A DNA stretch of 6,636 nucleotides from Cytophagales bacterium (GTDB taxonomy: Bacteria > Bacteroidota > Bacteroidia > Cytophagales > Cyclobacteriaceae), in assembly GCA_027317105.1 (NCBI GenBank), contig DAHVFH010000217.1:1-6636 (forward strand), written 5' to 3'. The stretch's first letter is position 1. Each line of letters starts with the position of its first letter. The position numbers and the translations under genes are program-made. The notes beneath the pieces were generated by a model. It worked only from the letters and a program-made list of their open reading frames with translations. It ran no database searches and was not told the DNA's origin. Below are positions 4,377 through 6,636 of this stretch, piece after piece.

Positions 4377-6636
4377 ATGGAAAACACAATAAACTTTGGC
4401 ATTGACTTAGGGACAACCAACTCCGCTATTGCGAAATTCATAAAAGGTGAAGTCGTTGTGTTTACCAACCCACAGGATTATGGTCGCACAACTTTGCCAT
4501 CGGTAGTCTCATACAAAAAAGATAAAATAACAGTTGGCAGCAAGGCAAAGGAATTTTTGGAAAAAGATCCGAAGAGCGTAGTTGGCGTTTTCAAACGAAA
4601 AATGGGTACAGCTGAAAGTTTTAAGATAAAATCAATAAATGAGACTAAAACTCCAATTGAACTATCAGCACAGGTTCTAAAAGAATTAAAAACGTTTGTC
4701 AATACAGGCGAATCAATTGATTCGGTAGTAATAACAATACCCGCATCTTTTGACCTCATACAGTCCAATGCAACCAAAGAAGCCGGTTATCTGGCAGGCT
4801 TTAAACAAGTCGTTTTGCTTCAGGAGCCAATTGCTGCAAGTCTTGCTTATGCCAATATGAAAAAGAGTAAGGAATTACAGGATGGTCAATGGCTGGTGTA
4901 TGATTTAGGAGGGGGAACTTTTGATGTTGCCCTAATTAAAATCAAGGATGGCGAGATGAAGGTAGTTGACCATGAGGGAGACAATTTTCTTGGAGGTGCA
5001 GACTTTGACAATTTGATTGTCGAAAAATTAATTATACCAAAAGTAGCTGAGAAGCACTCTTTTGAAAATTTGGAGGAAGAAATGAAAAGTGCTTCAGGGA
5101 AGCATAATGCAAAATATTACGTCCTGCTTAGAAGGGCTGAGGAAGCAAAAATAATTCTTTCGGCTAAATCATCTTCTGAGATTGTTGTAGATGGATTTAA
5201 TGACGATGAAGACAGTGAAGTTGATTTGGAAATAACGATTACACGTTCAGAGTTTAATGAATTGATTCGTGATTCCGTTGATAACACTATTAATATGATT
5301 AAAACCATATTAACAAGGAACTCTCTAAAAGCTAATGACCTTCAATTTGCATTGATGGTTGGCGGTTCCACCTACATACCTTATGTACGTCAACGTGTCG
5401 AAGAAGTCTTACAGCTTCCAGTAAATTGTGAGATAGACCCAACAACAGCAGTTGCAATTGGCGCGGCTTATTATGCAGCAACAAAACAAAAAGAGCTATC
5501 AAAAAGTGATAAATCGAATAAGTTAAGTTCCATTTCTATAAAGGCTTCATACAATAAAGCTTCAAGAGAAAAAGAAGAACTTTTTGCGGCAAGAATAGTC
5601 GGACAAACGGATGGTCTATTCTATAAAATAACTAGGCAAGACGGAGGATTTGATACTGGTCTTAAAAAACTAGCAGAGAGAATAAATGAAGATTTGCCAT
5701 TGGTTGAAAATGCATTCAATTTCTTTACGCTAACTATTTACGATGGTCAAAATAATGTTGTAGAAACTGATATAGAACCTATTGGAATCAACAGTGGCTT
5801 TGGAATAAGCGGTCAGCCATTGCCAGAAGATATTTGTTTAGAGGTTGATGACTATGACAATCCAGGCTCAACTAGATTAGCTCTTGTTTTCCAGAGGAAC
5901 ACAGTGCTCCCGACAAAAAAGACTCTAACATTTCCTTTAAATAAAACGATAATAAAAGGTAACGAGAGTGACCGCCTTTGGATAAATGTGTACGAAGGTT
6001 CTCAAAACTCGCTTCCTGAAGCAAATAAACCAGTCGGCATAATAGAGATTACTGGTAAACAACTCTCAAGAGATATTGCGAAAGGTTCGGATATAGAAAT
6101 CACAATTTCAATGTCTGAGAGCAGGGATTTATCTGTTTCTGCTTACCTCAATATGTCAGACCAAGATTTTAAAAATGTTTTCAACCCAAAATCAAGGGAA
6201 ACAAATATTCACTTACTAAAAGAACAAGTAGGTGACCTCTCTGAAAAGCTTGAAGAAGAAATTGAACAAGCAACAAGTAAAGAGGATTACGAGGTGGCTG
6301 GTATTCTGAATAAATTGAAACAAGAAATGGAATTGGTTTCTGAGGAAACTGAAAACCTAACAACTGATGATGTCACTGACAAGCGATACCAATTAGAAGA
6401 TAAAAAACGGAAAATTGCTCAGGAGATAGACAGCGCTACAAAAAACAAAAGATTGCAAAAAGCAAAAGAGCATTACTTCGAAACAAAAGATGAATGCAAG
6501 GGCTTATTGGACAACCACGGGAATGACTACGAATTCAAGGCTTTCAATGACATTGCCACCCAAGAGAATGCTTTCATGTCGACAAATAGTCCAATAAAAA
6601 TTCAAGAGAAATCTGATGAATTACACAGTATAATCG
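4377..6636 (+). CDS. Divergent Hsp70 (DnaK-like) chaperone, 3' end beyond the window
   Basis: The frame is open from ATG 4377 to the window end, 753 residues without a stop. The ATPase domain is complete and its motifs are intact: GIDLGTTNS (8-16, phosphate 1), VVITIPASF (117-125), EPIAASLAY (150-158), LVYDLGGGTFDV (173-184, phosphate 2), MVGGSTYIPYVRQRVEEV (327-344, adenosine) and DPTTAVAIGAA (354-364). A substrate-binding beta domain follows, with RNTVLPTKKTLTF (507-519), then a GIIEITG strand and DLSVSAYLN. After about residue 603 the protein is helical, charged and coiled-coil-like for at least 150 residues. The interdomain linker and an extra beta-rich stretch (about 385-475) are unlike housekeeping DnaK. 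It therefore should be an active ATP-driven chaperone with altered coupling or clients. It is third in the operon, 10 bases after the GrpE-like gene. The motifs make the family certain; its role is unknown. Confidence 0.93.
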   Translation, partial: MENTINFGIDLGTTNSAIAKFIKGEVVVFTNPQDYGRTTLPSVVSYKKDKITVGSKAKEFLEKDPKSVVGVFKRKMGTAESFKIKSINETKTPIELSAQVLKELKTFVNTGESIDSVVITIPASFDLIQSNATKEAGYLAGFKQVVLLQEPIAASLAYANMKKSKELQDGQWLVYDLGGGTFDVALIKIKDGEMKVVDHEGDNFLGGADFDNLIVEKLIIPKVAEKHSFENLEEEMKSASGKHNAKYYVLLRRAEEAKIILSAKSSSEIVVDGFNDDEDSEVDLEITITRSEFNELIRDSVDNTINMIKTILTRNSLKANDLQFALMVGGSTYIPYVRQRVEEVLQLPVNCEIDPTTAVAIGAAYYAATKQKELSKSDKSNKLSSISIKASYNKASREKEELFAARIVGQTDGLFYKITRQDGGFDTGLKKLAERINEDLPLVENAFNFFTLTIYDGQNNVVETDIEPIGINSGFGISGQPLPEDICLEVDDYDNPGSTRLALVFQRNTVLPTKKTLTFPLNKTIIKGNESDRLWINVYEGSQNSLPEANKPVGIIEITGKQLSRDIAKGSDIEITISMSESRDLSVSAYLNMSDQDFKNVFNPKSRETNIHLLKEQVGDLSEKLEEEIEQATSKEDYEVAGILNKLKQEMELVSEETENLTTDDVTDKRYQLEDKKRKIAQEIDSATKNKRLQKAKEHYFETKDECKGLLDNHGNDYEFKAFNDIATQENAFMSTNSPIKIQEKSDELHSII

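Noticed and set aside
4478..5308. Minus-strand frames inside the Hsp70 gene (4478-4777 and 5117-5308).
   Set aside because: They are antisense to intact, motif-bearing Hsp70 coding sequence and have no recognisable domains.

Overview
The window reads as an accessory, mobile-element-rich stretch from an AT-rich bacterium, most likely a Bacteroidota member. I base that on A-rich start regions with no Shine-Dalgarno motif, a perfect Bacteroidota-type -7 box (TAnnTTTG) upstream of the toxin gene, and the look of the proteins. All supported genes lie on the + strand.

Layout. Bases 1-141 are the right end of an IS66-family insertion sequence: the last codons of its transposase plus a terminal inverted repeat ending in TTAC. 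It abuts a small membrane-protein ORF (148-324) that it probably displaced or truncated. Three imperfect inverted repeats of about 131 bp follow (345-475, 1034-1165, 1955-2085). They have the plan of integron attC sites: outer CAAC/GTTG boxes, an unpaired spacer, an inner stem and a variable centre. They bracket two cassettes. One (470-1159) carries a VOC/PhnB-like protein. The other (1160-2079) carries a HigB-HigA type toxin-antitoxin pair with its own promoter candidate. In both cassettes the first nine bases at the left boundary are exactly complementary to the outer arm of the site closing the same cassette. That is the signature expected of cassettes that were once excised circles. No integrase gene is visible.

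After the third site, an unusual C-rich leader with a 19-base inverted repeat (2257-2319) leads into three tightly spaced genes, each separated by 10 nt. The first encodes a 533-residue protein with a J-domain-like N-terminus lacking HPD, a CxxC/CxxC zinc site and a glycine-zipper membrane hairpin. The second encodes a small GrpE-like protein. The third encodes a divergent Hsp70 that runs off the window. Together they look like a self-contained, specialised, membrane-tethered Hsp70 machine. Its location next to mobile cassettes, a toxin-antitoxin pair and an insertion sequence makes it a candidate defence or stress island module. The function is inferred, not shown.
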